From positions 1 to 35,540 of the forward strand of contig JAKSRC010000016.1 in the NCBI GenBank assembly GCA_024403855.1: DNA of 35,540 nucleotides. Reading direction: 5' to 3'. Of this stretch, positions 8,143-16,412 are shown in pieces (position 1 is the first letter of the stretch; every line of letters starts with the position of its first letter). Origin of the DNA: Saccharofermentans sp. GTDB taxonomy: Bacteria > Bacillota > Clostridia > Saccharofermentanales > Saccharofermentanaceae. A program made the translations under genes and the position numbers. Below the pieces are notes generated by a model. That model was not told the origin of the DNA. It saw only the letters and a program-made list of their open reading frames with translations, and did not search any database.

Positions 8143-9549
8143 TTAATTAACCCTTCTGATCTCGTTGCTATCCTTCTCTTCTTCCTTAGTCGGAATCAAG
8201 GACTCATCGAATTCTTTCGGCGCCCAGTTCTCGATATATTCAAGACGTTCAATCTGGCCATTTTCGAAGTCGTAATATGCAATGACGCCGGTATAAGCTA
8301 TCGTGCCATCCATCGGTGATATGGTCACGCCAAGCACAAGCCTGCCTTCGTAATAAAGCGGACCGGGTTTGCCGACAATACCTATCTTGGTGCCCTCGCT
8401 GATTTTGGCAATGTTAAATGGATAACTCCACATTACCGAGCTATCTTCTTCCGGAACACCTTTCAGCTTCGAATAGAATTTCTTGTAAGCAGAAGGGAGC
8501 TTGTCCAGTTCATTATTCTGCATGCTGCCGAGGATCATGCAGAAAGCTTTGTCCTTCTCATAATCCGGACCGACATTGTTTATATAGAGCCTTATCAATA
8601 CTTCGCGCGGATCCAGAGCTTTCTCAGCTTTTACACGGCCTGCTTCACCAAAACGCATGGTGTGGAATGCCTTTATTGCCTCTTCACTCGTGAAGTCGTT
8701 ATCCAATAGAAGCTGATAGAAAAGATAGTCCGTATCAACCGCGAAAAACATCTCATCGACTTTTTCGACGCCGAAAATGTACTGCATTCCTACAAGGAAC
8801 TTTACCCTGCCGCTATATGAGTTCGGCGCGTGCGAGAAATAATCGCAGGTATAAAGTTCAGCTCCGCCTTCAACAAAATAAGACGAAAGATATTCGGTAA
8901 TGCTGTAATGCTCAGCAACATTAAGATCGCTCAGTTTGCGAACCGAGCCGTCGTCCATAACAACGAGTCCTTCGGCAAACTCGTAGCCACACACATTCAT
9001 GTCGACAAAATGTATAAGTTCGTGGAAAAGAATCGAAGCGAAAGTGTTAGGCGTCACACTGCTCTGAAGTCCCGGCTCAAGCTCGATCGTGTTTCTCTCG
9101 ACACCATACTGTCCATCGGCGCCCTGGTTGTGATCCTCATATATCTTGAGCGTTGCAAGTCTCGAAAAGAAGTACTCTTCATTCTCACTTTCCAGGTGAT
9201 CGGCTACCACAGGAAAAATAGCGTAGACGTAATTGAGATAGCCACTTAATCCGGGATTATTCCTGGCTACTTCCGAATACCTCAGAAAGAGATCGTACTT
9301 TTCTCTGAGATCTGCCATTCCAAGTCCAACATAATTAGCAATCTCAAGAGCTTCCACCCTCGGATCAGGCGTGGGTGAAGGGGTAGGTGTCGGTGTAGCT
9401 ATGGTCGTCTCGGTCGTCTCTTCCGTTGTCTGCGTTGTATTGGTCGCACCGAAATTACAACCGGCAAAAGCAAATGAAGACAGCACGAATGTTGCTGCAA
9501 GAAAAACTGTCTCTAACTTGAATAATCTGGCAAATCTATTTCTACTCAT
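8143..9549 (-). CDS. Lipoprotein with HExxH metallopeptidase-like motif
   Basis: This is a 468-residue lipoprotein (lipobox FAGC, Cys31). A Thr/Pro-rich linker (TTEETTETT, then PTPTPSPTPDP) at about 38-63 leads to the folded part. HELIH at 176-180 is a zinc-peptidase HExxH motif. A Glu in the downstream segment EGGAE (227-231) sits where gluzincins place the third zinc ligand. This suggests a surface zinc peptidase or an inactive relative; I cannot name a family. Another reading is a conserved lipoprotein that only keeps the metal site. The ribosome site AGGGG precedes the ATG. It is divergent from an AraC-family gene, 137 bases apart, which may share regulation. Confidence 0.88.
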   Translation of the reverse strand: MSRNRFARLFKLETVFLAATFVLSSFAFAGCNFGATNTTQTTEETTETTIATPTPTPSPTPDPRVEALEIANYVGLGMADLREKYDLFLRYSEVARNNPGLSGYLNYVYAIFPVVADHLESENEEYFFSRLATLKIYEDHNQGADGQYGVERNTIELEPGLQSSVTPNTFASILFHELIHFVDMNVCGYEFAEGLVVMDDGSVRKLSDLNVAEHYSITEYLSSYFVEGGAELYTCDYFSHAPNSYSGRVKFLVGMQYIFGVEKVDEMFFAVDTDYLFYQLLLDNDFTSEEAIKAFHTMRFGEAGRVKAEKALDPREVLIRLYINNVGPDYEKDKAFCMILGSMQNNELDKLPSAYKKFYSKLKGVPEEDSSVMWSYPFNIAKISEGTKIGIVGKPGPLYYEGRLVLGVTISPMDGTIAYTGVIAYYDFENGQIERLEYIENWAPKEFDESLIPTKEEEKDSNEIRRVN

Positions 9550-9613
9550 TTTCTATATCCCCTGTGAAAACGAATTATCCATACAGTAGAATAGCAGATT
9601 TCAGCACAAAATA

Positions 9614-9669
9614 TAATATAATTGCATTATTCGGAACCTGTTTGCACGAGCGTGACCGAATAAATGCCG
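9614..9669 (+). promoter_or_regulatory. Double -10 box and leader hairpin of the second AraC gene
   Basis: TATAAT occurs twice in register (9614-9619 and 9619-9624). It is followed by a long dyad: GCATTATTCGG at 9626-9636 and CCGAATAAATGC at 9658-9669 (11 bp with one bulge). The dyad covers the expected 5' end of the AraC transcript. It could be an operator or an mRNA hairpin. Confidence 0.5.
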
Positions 9670-9686
9670 ACTAAGGAATTTGCATT

Positions 9687-10580
9687 ATGAAGCTTTGCAC
9701 TGAATGCCACTGGGATGGCTGGGACAGAATCGTAGATATTTATCCGGAAAGAGCAAACAGCCTTCCCGAATATATTAACGATGCCGAGAATTATAAGATC
9801 GTAATTCTCGAAAAGGGCGAGCTTGAAGTAAGAGGCAAAAACTCCACCAAAACCGTAAAGGCACCGGCCCTTTTAGGCCTTAGCCAGAAGTCTTTTATCG
9901 ACTATAAAATCAATAAGAACATCACGGCAGACATCCTGTTTTTCAAGCCATCGGTAATACGTGAAGAATTCACTCTGGAAAGAATCGACAACGGTGATTT
10001 CGACGAGGCTTATGGCACATCTGTCTATCAGGATTATCTGCTCATAAAATACTTTGCGGAGATTACAGATGCCACGGATGGCATAATCGAGCTTCCGCTT
10101 AACGGCCTCAAAAGATTAAAGGACCTCTTCGCTTCGGCAGAAAAGGAACTTACAGGCCAAAAAGACGGTTTCTGGCCTTGCAGGAGCAGATCCTATCTCA
10201 TGGAACTTCTGTATTACATCGCATATACCTTCGTAAATAGCTCGCCCGATAATGAAGATTCGCCGGAAGCTGATGAATTCACTCAGATTACGGAATATCT
10301 GAACGAGCATATCGACGAGCAGATCACTGTAGAGACGATTACAAAGACGTTCGCGATCAACAAAAATAAGTTAAACGATCTTTTCATGAAGCAGGCCTCA
10401 ATGACATGCCTCAACTATCTCCTGAATCTCAGGATCGACCTTGCCAAGGTTATGCTTGCAAATACCGAACTTCCGATAATCGAGATCAGTTCACGCGTCG
10501 GTTATCCCGATTCGAATTATTTCGCTAAAATCTTCAAGAAGAACACAGGAATGACACCTTCCCAATACCGTAAATCCTGA
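9687..10580 (+). CDS. AraC-family transcriptional regulator
   Basis: This 297-residue protein's C-terminal 100 residues form an AraC/XylS-type domain with two helix-turn-helix motifs. The first is ITVETITKTFAINKNKLNDL and the second is IIEISSRVGY followed by SNYFAKIFKK and the signature end MTPSQYRKS. The N-terminal part may be a degenerate cupin-type ligand pocket, but this is weak. TAAGGA precedes the ATG. It is divergent from the HELIH lipoprotein and upstream of two PEBP-like lipoproteins that have their own promoter. The ligand is unknown. Confidence 0.92.
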   Translation: MKLCTECHWDGWDRIVDIYPERANSLPEYINDAENYKIVILEKGELEVRGKNSTKTVKAPALLGLSQKSFIDYKINKNITADILFFKPSVIREEFTLERIDNGDFDEAYGTSVYQDYLLIKYFAEITDATDGIIELPLNGLKRLKDLFASAEKELTGQKDGFWPCRSRSYLMELLYYIAYTFVNSSPDNEDSPEADEFTQITEYLNEHIDEQITVETITKTFAINKNKLNDLFMKQASMTCLNYLLNLRIDLAKVMLANTELPIIEISSRVGYPDSNYFAKIFKKNTGMTPSQYRKS

Positions 10581-10596
10581 TTCGTGCGAATATTAC

Positions 10597-10602
10597 TATA
10601 AT
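10597..10602 (+). promoter_or_regulatory. -10 box of the PEBP-like lipoprotein pair
   Basis: TATAAT lies 84 bases before the chosen lipoprotein start. It directly follows the AraC stop codon, so the lipoprotein pair can be transcribed independently. Confidence 0.45.
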
Positions 10603-10685
10603 CCGTGCCGTTTTTGCTATCGGTCTTATGCCCGGCTCAATAGAATATGCTCAGAAAAGCAAAACGACAAAGGACTCAGACGCTT

Positions 10686-11900
10686 ATGAAATCAATCGCT
10701 TCAAAAACTTTAGCCTTAGGACTTACACTGGCATTCCTCGCAACGGGTTGCTCAAAAGCTCCCACCGAATTAACCGACGATGCTGCGAAAAATTCACTTG
10801 GCATTTCCAATGTGACTTCAATTGCACATAACCAGTCGCCGGTATCAGACTCCGAATATGGCTCGAATTACACCGCGCAAGATAAAGTTTCCGTCACATA
10901 CAGTGTGGATTTAGCAGATGGCCTTCTGAATCAGACGGTGACCAAAGAAGCCTGTTTCTACTTCGATAGAACCTCCGGAATATGGGATCTGAAGGAAGAA
11001 ACACTTGTATCATGCGAAGTTGATACAACAGATCTTCCCGGCAGCAGCTGGATTTCAGAAGGCCTTAATGCTGAATTGCTGACCGGTCTTTTCGGTGATG
11101 CGGCAAAAGATTCAAATGGCACATTGTATATCCGTTTTCTGAAGAAAATGGGAATGTTCTCATTTAATCTCGCTAACGACAAAAACACATCCTCCGAAAG
11201 ATTTTTCGAGACTATCGGAACGAATGTAAAGATCGCACTTGTTACCGACTCAGGCATAACCGAAGGCAAGGCGCAGGTCAGAGGAGGCTCCGTCACAGAT
11301 AGTGGTGAATTATTCCTCGATCTCGAAAACGATTACGGCAGAGTAAATCTCTGCTTCGGCAAAGACGCAGTTGCCATATCCGAAAGAGAGTACGACGAAG
11401 CAACCGGCAAGGAAGTATCCGCTTCAAAAGTTTATATGGACAGCATGCCTGTTTTCGAACTGACGACAACTTCAATCGAAGACGGTGAATGGAAAAGAGA
11501 ATGCGGAAGACAGGAAGGCAACCTCTCCCCTTCGCTTACCTGGAAGCCTGTAGAAGGTGCAACGAGATATGTTATAGTAATGATTGACATTACGACGACC
11601 AGATGGCTCTACTGGTACATGATCACGGATAAGACTGAGCTTTCGGAAGGCGAATTTACAGACCCTGAAGTTTACACAGGACCTTATCCGGCAGGAACAC
11701 ATACCTACGAGATCCACGTCATTGCTTTAAAAGACGAGCCTCAGGATGTCTCTTTCAAGGTTGATGCAAGAGGCGGCGATATCCAGTCTTACGTCGACTT
11801 CGTGAATACGGCAAAGGATGGTTCGACAGGAAATGTCATTTCGTACGGCACGATCAAGGCACCGTACACTTCACCTGAGCTTTACTACGGCTACAGGTAA
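10686..11900 (+). CDS. Lipoprotein with C-terminal PEBP-like domain
   Basis: This is a 404-residue lipoprotein. I start it at ATG 10686, because MKSIASK plus a hydrophobic core and the lipobox LATGC (Cys22) form a standard signal peptide, with AAAGGA 11 bases upstream. An in-frame ATG at 10647 would add 13 basic residues and has no ribosome site. Residues about 30-260 are unrecognised. Residues about 270-390 (NLSPSLTW...VEGATRYVIVMID) align with the next protein and resemble the phosphatidylethanolamine-binding / YbhB-Raf-kinase-inhibitor-like family. Where YbhB proteins have His-Trp in the ligand pocket this one has YWYMI, so ligand binding may be altered. It sits 14 bases from the next gene, with a shared transcript likely. 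Confidence 0.85.
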   Translation: MKSIASKTLALGLTLAFLATGCSKAPTELTDDAAKNSLGISNVTSIAHNQSPVSDSEYGSNYTAQDKVSVTYSVDLADGLLNQTVTKEACFYFDRTSGIWDLKEETLVSCEVDTTDLPGSSWISEGLNAELLTGLFGDAAKDSNGTLYIRFLKKMGMFSFNLANDKNTSSERFFETIGTNVKIALVTDSGITEGKAQVRGGSVTDSGELFLDLENDYGRVNLCFGKDAVAISEREYDEATGKEVSASKVYMDSMPVFELTTTSIEDGEWKRECGRQEGNLSPSLTWKPVEGATRYVIVMIDITTTRWLYWYMITDKTELSEGEFTDPEVYTGPYPAGTHTYEIHVIALKDEPQDVSFKVDARGGDIQSYVDFVNTAKDGSTGNVISYGTIKAPYTSPELYYGYR

Positions 11901-11914
11901 TATGGGGAGGAAAT

Positions 11915-12529
11915 ATGAAAAAACTGAAACTTACATCACTGGTACTGGCTTCGGCTGTACTGATCGGCCTTTCAGGCTGCAACGCAAATCCGGCGGCTAC
12001 AACTGCATCCCAGGCACCTGAGACTACTGTAGCAACTGAGCAGGCCGTACCGGATAACACAGGCGATGAATTCGTAAGTGCTTATCCTGCTTTCGCTGTA
12101 ACTTCTGAGAGCCTTACAGGCGGCTTATGGAACGAGATTACATCCAACACGGTAGAAGGCAAGAATCTATCTCCTGAGCTTTCCTGGGACGCAGTAGAAG
12201 GTGCTTCCTGCTATGTAATCTATATGGTTGATATGAATACTCACTACTTCCTCCACTGGAAGATGGAAAACATCACTGAAACCAAGCTTAGCGAAGGTGC
12301 TGCATCTTCCAAGGAATATATCGGTATGTATCCTCCGCCGGGAGTTGCTCACCAGTATAATGTGTATGTTTTCGCGCTTAAGAATCCCGTCGAAAGAGCC
12401 AAGGGCAGCATCAACGGAATCAACCCCAAAACAGCTGATTTCATGGCAGCTTTGGACACCGACAAGGACGGAAATACCGGCAACATCATTGCAGTTGGCA
12501 GAATCTGCGGCAACTTCGTCGGCAAGTAA
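11915..12529 (+). CDS. Lipoprotein with PEBP/YbhB-like domain
   Basis: This is a 204-residue lipoprotein (lipobox GLSGC, Cys22). After a Thr/Ala-rich linker the domain shows NLSPELSWDAVEGASCYVIY and HWKMENI, the order seen in YbhB/YbcL-type PEBP proteins (SPELSW...HW...NI). It ends with NTGNIIAVGRI, which matches the preceding paralog's GNVISYGTI. The molecular role of bacterial PEBP lipoproteins is largely unknown; binding of phospholipid heads or small anions is the usual suggestion. GGGGAGG lies just before the ATG. The two tandem genes probably arose by duplication, with the upstream copy gaining an extra N-terminal region. Confidence 0.88.
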   Translation: MKKLKLTSLVLASAVLIGLSGCNANPAATTASQAPETTVATEQAVPDNTGDEFVSAYPAFAVTSESLTGGLWNEITSNTVEGKNLSPELSWDAVEGASCYVIYMVDMNTHYFLHWKMENITETKLSEGAASSKEYIGMYPPPGVAHQYNVYVFALKNPVERAKGSINGINPKTADFMAALDTDKDGNTGNIIAVGRICGNFVGK

Positions 12530-12557
12530 ATTTTTTCGACAACATAAACCACTAACG

Positions 12558-12589
12558 ACGATTCGGAAATATCTTTATTTTCGAATCGT
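12558..12589 (+). terminator. Inverted repeat after the PEBP lipoproteins
   Basis: ACGATTCG and CGAATCGT form a perfect 8-bp stem, with further A/T pairing inside. Only a short TT follows, so it is a weak terminator or an mRNA 3' stabiliser. Confidence 0.5.
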
Positions 12590-12624
12590 TTACATGATGG
12601 AAACATACTTAATCTTTGCCAAGC

Positions 12625-12630
12625 TATAAT
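12625..12630 (+). promoter_or_regulatory. -10 box of the membrane GGDEF gene
   Basis: TATAAT lies 39 bases before ATG 12670. No clear -35 is seen. Confidence 0.45.
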
Positions 12631-12669
12631 TAAAGCAACCAGCAAGCTTGATTTTACTTGGTAACTGAT

Positions 12670-13836
12670 ATGGATACTGCTATTAACCTGACATCAGTAT
12701 ATGTTTCCGATCTGATCGGCGTCGCCATCCTCTTGATCATTTTGTTTTCCAGAGGTTGGGACCTGCCGGCGAGGAAAGATGAAAGCCGTATCCTTCTGGC
12801 TTTGGTTTCCGTGTCGATCCTGAACTGCATAGCTGACCTTATCGTCTTCAGATTCGACGGTATGCCCGGCATGTTTAACTATTGTCTCCTTTTAACAGAC
12901 AACGCTTATCTTTACCTCTATAATGTCATCATCGGCGTTGGCACATTCTATCTCATAATCAAGCACATCAGCCACAGTTCCAAGGGTGCTTATATGGTTA
13001 TCTTCTGGATAATTTGCGTCTTGGAAGTCGTGCTCCTTATTACGAATTTCTTCGTTCCGATATTGTTCTCGATTGACGACAATAACATGTATCAGAGAGA
13101 ACGTTTTTATTTCCTGTTCGTAGTATTGGGCTTCGTTCTCATCATCTATGCATACGCATATTACATCCTCAATAAGATCCAGAATCCGTCCTTACGATAC
13201 TTCCCTGTAATCCAGTTCCTTTTCCCCGTCTTGCTGGGAAATGTAATTCAGATGAATTACTACGGAATATCACTCCAGCCGGTAAGCTTCGCGGTCGCTT
13301 TGGCAGCAGTATCGATCTCACTTCAGCACGAGTGCCTCTATATCGATAAACTCACCGGTGTTTATAACCGCTACGAGCTCGACAGAGCGCTTCAGAAACG
13401 ATTCATGAACAACAAGATCAGGGTCCTCGCCATGATGCTCGACCTCAATGATTTCAAAGCTATCAACGATAACTATTCACACGACGAAGGCGATAATGCC
13501 CTGATTGCATTCGCCAAGATTTTGCAGGACTCTGTCGCAAACGAAGGCACGGTCATAAGATTTGCAGGCGACGAATTCATCGTCCTGGTCCACAAGTACA
13601 AAGATATGGATCCCAAGCTCTACGCCAACCGTATCCGCGCGCGAATCAACACCTACAACGAGAAGTCCGATAAGCCTTACAAACTCTCCACTTCAATCGG
13701 CGGAAAGGTTTTCGATCCCTCTCAGGACGACTACAAAGACCTTTTAACCCAGATCGACCACCTCATGTATGCCGACAAGCGCGAGTTCTATAAGAAGCAT
13801 GACAGAAGAGGCCGCCGCAACAGCGATAAGGCGTGA
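12670..13836 (+). CDS. Membrane diguanylate cyclase (GGDEF)
   Basis: This is a 388-residue protein. Residues about 10-220 contain six to seven membrane helices, a probable membrane sensor. Residues about 222-385 form a GGDEF domain (DKLTGVYNRYELD at its start). The active loop reads AGDEF at 299-303, an accepted variant of GGDEF. The RxxD inhibitory site normally found just upstream is absent (ANEG instead), so product feedback is unlikely. It should make cyclic di-GMP from two GTP at the membrane. The start is uncertain: TTG at 12658 is in frame four codons earlier, and neither has a clear ribosome site. A strong terminator overlaps the stop codon. Confidence 0.93.
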   Translation: MDTAINLTSVYVSDLIGVAILLIILFSRGWDLPARKDESRILLALVSVSILNCIADLIVFRFDGMPGMFNYCLLLTDNAYLYLYNVIIGVGTFYLIIKHISHSSKGAYMVIFWIICVLEVVLLITNFFVPILFSIDDNNMYQRERFYFLFVVLGFVLIIYAYAYYILNKIQNPSLRYFPVIQFLFPVLLGNVIQMNYYGISLQPVSFAVALAAVSISLQHECLYIDKLTGVYNRYELDRALQKRFMNNKIRVLAMMLDLNDFKAINDNYSHDEGDNALIAFAKILQDSVANEGTVIRFAGDEFIVLVHKYKDMDPKLYANRIRARINTYNEKSDKPYKLSTSIGGKVFDPSQDDYKDLLTQIDHLMYADKREFYKKHDRRGRRNSDKA

Positions 13837-13882
13837 GGGAAATTTTTCGACGGCAGCGGCGTTAGCCGAATTTCCCTCTTTT
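13835..13882 (+). terminator. Intrinsic terminator of the GGDEF gene
   Basis: GAGGGAAATT and AATTTCCCTC form a 10-bp stem with inner CGGC/GCCG pairing, followed by TTTT. It overlaps the last bases of the stop codon. Confidence 0.85.
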
Positions 13883-13901
13883 CGTCCCTGTTTTTTCGGG
13901 T

Positions 13902-13976
13902 AAAAGTGAGACGATTTTGGAGAATTCTCACTTTTAGTCTCTCTTTCAGTGGAAAAGTGAGACGATTATGGAGAAT
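13902..13976 (+). repeat. Two 24-base direct repeats, 51 bases apart
   Basis: The 24-base unit beginning AAAAGTGAGACGATT occurs at 13902-13925 and 13953-13976 with one difference. The first copy also forms a 10-bp inverted repeat, since AAAAGTGAGA is followed by TCTCACTTTT at 13926-13935. The intergenic stretch 13883-14051 has no other feature I can name. Confidence 0.75.
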
Positions 13977-14051
13977 CATGCCTCGCAGCCTTCGCCAGCG
14001 CGAAAAAGCACTCCCCAAAAATCTACGCTCTTACTAAATATTTACCCCAAC

Positions 14052-14079
14052 AAAAAGAGGCGCCTATCAAGCGCCTCTT
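14052..14079 (-). terminator. Intrinsic terminator of the zinc-ribbon operon
   Basis: On the minus strand AAGAGGCGC-TTGATAG-GCGCCTCTT forms a 9-bp perfect stem with a T-run. It follows the last gene of the operon by 21 bases. Confidence 0.9.
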
Positions 14080-14100
14080 CTAATCTGCAAAAGCATTAAA

Positions 14101-14568
14101 TTAATCTCTCGTATCAAGTTTTCTGAATGGTGAAGCGGTAGCTGCACCGGCGTTTTTCTGTTCCCATTCAGCGAATTCAGCTTCATCATCGTAAATGGTA
14201 TTAGTTGACTTGAAAACACCGGTTGCTCTCGCATCCTTTACCGGACCTGAAGCACCACCATTCTGATCTCTCAGAGTTTTCTGTGCATACGCCTCAATCT
14301 CTTCCGGAGAGAGTTTTCTTGCAAGTGAAGCACTGCTGGGAGCTGCTCCCTGAGTGACCATAACCTTGCTGTTTTGAGCAAATGTCTGGGCATCACGCTG
14401 CGACATCTTATCTTTTACATATAAGAAGTGAACGTTTGTGTGATAGTCATGTCTTCCACCGGTGGAATCACCAATGTTATTGGACTTATCAAGTAACGTT
14501 CCAAAAATCCAGCATGACATGCCGAATCCAAAACCAGTTGCAAACAGGAATGCAAATACTGAAATCAT
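14101..14568 (-). CDS. Small membrane-anchored protein, partner of zinc-ribbon protein
   Basis: This is a 155-residue protein with one N-terminal membrane helix (MISVFAFLFATGFGFGMSCW) and a polar, Ala/Lys/Asp-rich tail without a recognised domain. I choose ATG 14568, because AGGGG lies 9 bases upstream. A GTG at 14577 overlaps the previous stop codon (GTGA) and is an alternative coupled start. It directly follows the zinc-ribbon membrane protein, so the two are translationally linked and may act together. The function is unknown. Confidence 0.82.
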   Translation of the reverse strand: MISVFAFLFATGFGFGMSCWIFGTLLDKSNNIGDSTGGRHDYHTNVHFLYVKDKMSQRDAQTFAQNSKVMVTQGAAPSSASLARKLSPEEIEAYAQKTLRDQNGGASGPVKDARATGVFKSTNTIYDDEAEFAEWEQKNAGAATASPFRKLDTRD

Positions 14569-14573
14569 ATTAA

Positions 14574-15794
14574 TCACCCCTGTCTCTTCTTCATGAAGTT
14601 GAAAATAGCCTTGTCCTGAGTCAGTCTTATGTTTTTGATGACTCTGACAACCTTACGTATACCTGTAGTGAAGAGCGCTATGATGCCCATTACCAGGAGA
14701 CCGATTAACTTTCCACTGCTGTCGTTATTGGATGAAGAACTTCTTCTCTCAAAAAAGAACGGTAATGTCGCTTTGAATATAAAAAATGACAAAACTGTAA
14801 TTACTATTCCCGTAACTATGAGAAGCGTGTAGAACAGTGCCTTCTTCCACGGCAGAGCGCAGACGACTTTTCCCGTATCACCATTTACCAGGACAGTGTT
14901 ATGCTTGCCTTTGTAGTTAAATGTAATGAACCATGCCGGAAGCATCGCGTAGGACATATCCGGATCTACTTTTATTGTCGCATTCGAAGTATGTACTGCC
15001 TTTGATGATGCGCCCTTTATGCTTTCCATTGCCGCTTCTCTGTAGAAATCCTGCGCTCTGTTGTATGTGGCACGTCTTACTTCACCGAAAGTAACATCCG
15101 AGACATTCGAATAGAATCCCGCAAGATAATCCTCATCGAAAGGCTTAAGATGCGACAGATTATACGGCTCAAGCTTTGAGCTGCTCTCATCAGAAAGCGC
15201 ACGTGAAGCATCGAGCGGAAGCTTACTGAGTGAAAGCTTTCCCGCACGGCCATAGTACTTGGTTACAGAGTTCTTTCCACTCTTAACTCTGCCCTTGATT
15301 ACAAGCGTATCGGCATATTCAGCATTTACGATCCAGTACGGAATATAGATTCCTCTGCAGCAATCTACTGAGAAATTTTTAATCTCCTTCGGAATGAAGA
15401 TACCCTTGCTCATCTCGTGCTTTACAATCGCGATTGCTCTGTCCTTAGTAATCGAAAACGGCATTACATAATCAGGTCTCTTCTGCTTGGATATTCTGCT
15501 GAAAACAACATTCGGATTGCCGCAGTAAACGCAGGTTGTTGAAGCCTCAGTTCCGTTGATGATGATCTCACCGCCGCACTCGCTGCACAGATAAACGTAG
15601 CAGTCCATCAGGTTCTGGTCTTTCGTGCCATAGACCTCATTAGCAGCTTCAGCTTCTAAATCCTGGCGATAATCCCTGGACTGTGCTTCTATCTCATCTG
15701 GTCGAAAAGCGCTTCCGCACGCATCACATTCAAGCTTTTGAGATGCCGGATTAAAAATAAGCGCATGACCGCAATTCTTACATAATGTTGCCAT
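14574..15794 (-). CDS. Zinc-ribbon membrane protein
   Basis: This 406-residue protein has two N-terminal zinc ribbons: CKNCG...CDACG (residues 5-27) and CSECGG...CVYCGNP (about 70-94). A large middle domain follows (about 110-300). Two membrane helices lie near the C-terminus (about 317-345 and 360-378), then a basic tail. Similar Clostridia proteins are annotated 'TFIIB-type zinc ribbon-containing protein'; the Cys4 modules are primase- or topoisomerase-like rather than true TFIIB. A role in membrane organisation or protein quality control is conceivable but not shown. AGGGGGG precedes the ATG. The next gene starts at its stop codon, so they are an operon. Confidence 0.88.
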   Translation of the reverse strand: MATLCKNCGHALIFNPASQKLECDACGSAFRPDEIEAQSRDYRQDLEAEAANEVYGTKDQNLMDCYVYLCSECGGEIIINGTEASTTCVYCGNPNVVFSRISKQKRPDYVMPFSITKDRAIAIVKHEMSKGIFIPKEIKNFSVDCCRGIYIPYWIVNAEYADTLVIKGRVKSGKNSVTKYYGRAGKLSLSKLPLDASRALSDESSSKLEPYNLSHLKPFDEDYLAGFYSNVSDVTFGEVRRATYNRAQDFYREAAMESIKGASSKAVHTSNATIKVDPDMSYAMLPAWFITFNYKGKHNTVLVNGDTGKVVCALPWKKALFYTLLIVTGIVITVLSFFIFKATLPFFFERRSSSSNNDSSGKLIGLLVMGIIALFTTGIRKVVRVIKNIRLTQDKAIFNFMKKRQG

Positions 15795-15865
15795 TATCTA
15801 TCCCCCCTCAATTATTCATTCCTTAATCCAATAAATATATTAATAAATTCCCCGCGAAAATCAAT

Positions 15866-15907
15866 AAAAATCGCCCGGACACCACTGCTTTCAGCGATAT
15901 CCGGGCG
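15866..15907 (-). terminator. Intrinsic terminator of the DUF2828 / KA-repeat operon
   Basis: On the minus strand CGCCCGGA pairs with TCCGGGCG, with further imperfect pairing inside, and ATTTTTATT follows. It ends the transcript that carries the repeat protein. Confidence 0.8.
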
Positions 15908-15929
15908 TATAAACCACTTTGTAAACTAA

Positions 15930-16331
15930 TCAATAAAGGTTAACTGACTTACCGTCTTTGTTGTAGATCTTCTTCTCATTTACGACTACATAACACTCGC
16001 CACCAAGCTTTGCACACTTGCTCTCGATAGTCTTGAAATCAATCTGTCTGCCGGAGATCTCAAGATAAATCTTTCCTGCCTTAGCGGTCGTTGTTGTTTT
16101 CTTAGCAGTCGAAGTTGTTTTCTTTGCTGCAGTTGTCGTCTTCTTGGCTGTTGAAGTTGTTTTCTTTGCCGTTGTTGTCTTCTTTGCAGCTGTAGTAGTC
16201 TTCTTTGCGGTTGTTGTTTTCTTAGCCGTAGTAGACTTCTTTGCTGTCGAAGCCGGATTTGTAGCACCGGTCAATGTACCAAGAACGTCACTGAAAATAT
16301 CACCAATATCCAAACCCTTGCTGTCTGCCAT
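15930..16331 (-). CDS. Lys/Ala/Thr-repeat protein with DUF6465-like C-terminus
   Basis: This is a 133-residue protein. Residues 1-27 are a short acidic head (DIGDIFSDVLG). Residues about 28-84 are about eleven copies of AKKTT/TAKK-type repeats, much like histone H1 or AlgP tails that bind nucleic acids. Residues about 86-133 form a small beta-rich domain (GKIYLEISGRQIDFKTIES) resembling the DUF6465 domain. I start at ATG 16331, where GGAGG lies 6 bases upstream; the longer frame lacks a ribosome site. It follows the DUF2828 gene by 81 bases on the same strand with no terminator between. Cotranscription and a nucleic-acid-binding role in that system are therefore plausible, but inferred. Confidence 0.88.
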   Translation of the reverse strand: MADSKGLDIGDIFSDVLGTLTGATNPASTAKKSTTAKKTTTAKKTTTAAKKTTTAKKTTSTAKKTTTAAKKTTSTAKKTTTTAKAGKIYLEISGRQIDFKTIESKCAKLGGECYVVVNEKKIYNKDGKSVNLY

Positions 16332-16412
16332 ATGTTGCCTCCGTAGCTTTGTTGTTTTCCTGATTCTATAAATCTTCGAAAACAACGTCAACCGACGGAG
16401 GCGATATTTACA

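Noticed and set aside
10628..10831. Frame starting upstream of the PEBP-like lipoprotein
   Set aside because: It is out of frame with a clear signal peptide and has no ribosome site.
16080..16250. CRISPR-like short repeats
   Set aside because: The periodicity is codon-based (Lys/Thr/Ala codons) inside a coding gene, without spacers.
15986..16267. Minus-strand frame rich in Gln/Arg/Leu opposite or beside the Lys-repeat gene
   Set aside because: The low-complexity repeat of the real gene opens other frames; it has no ribosome site.
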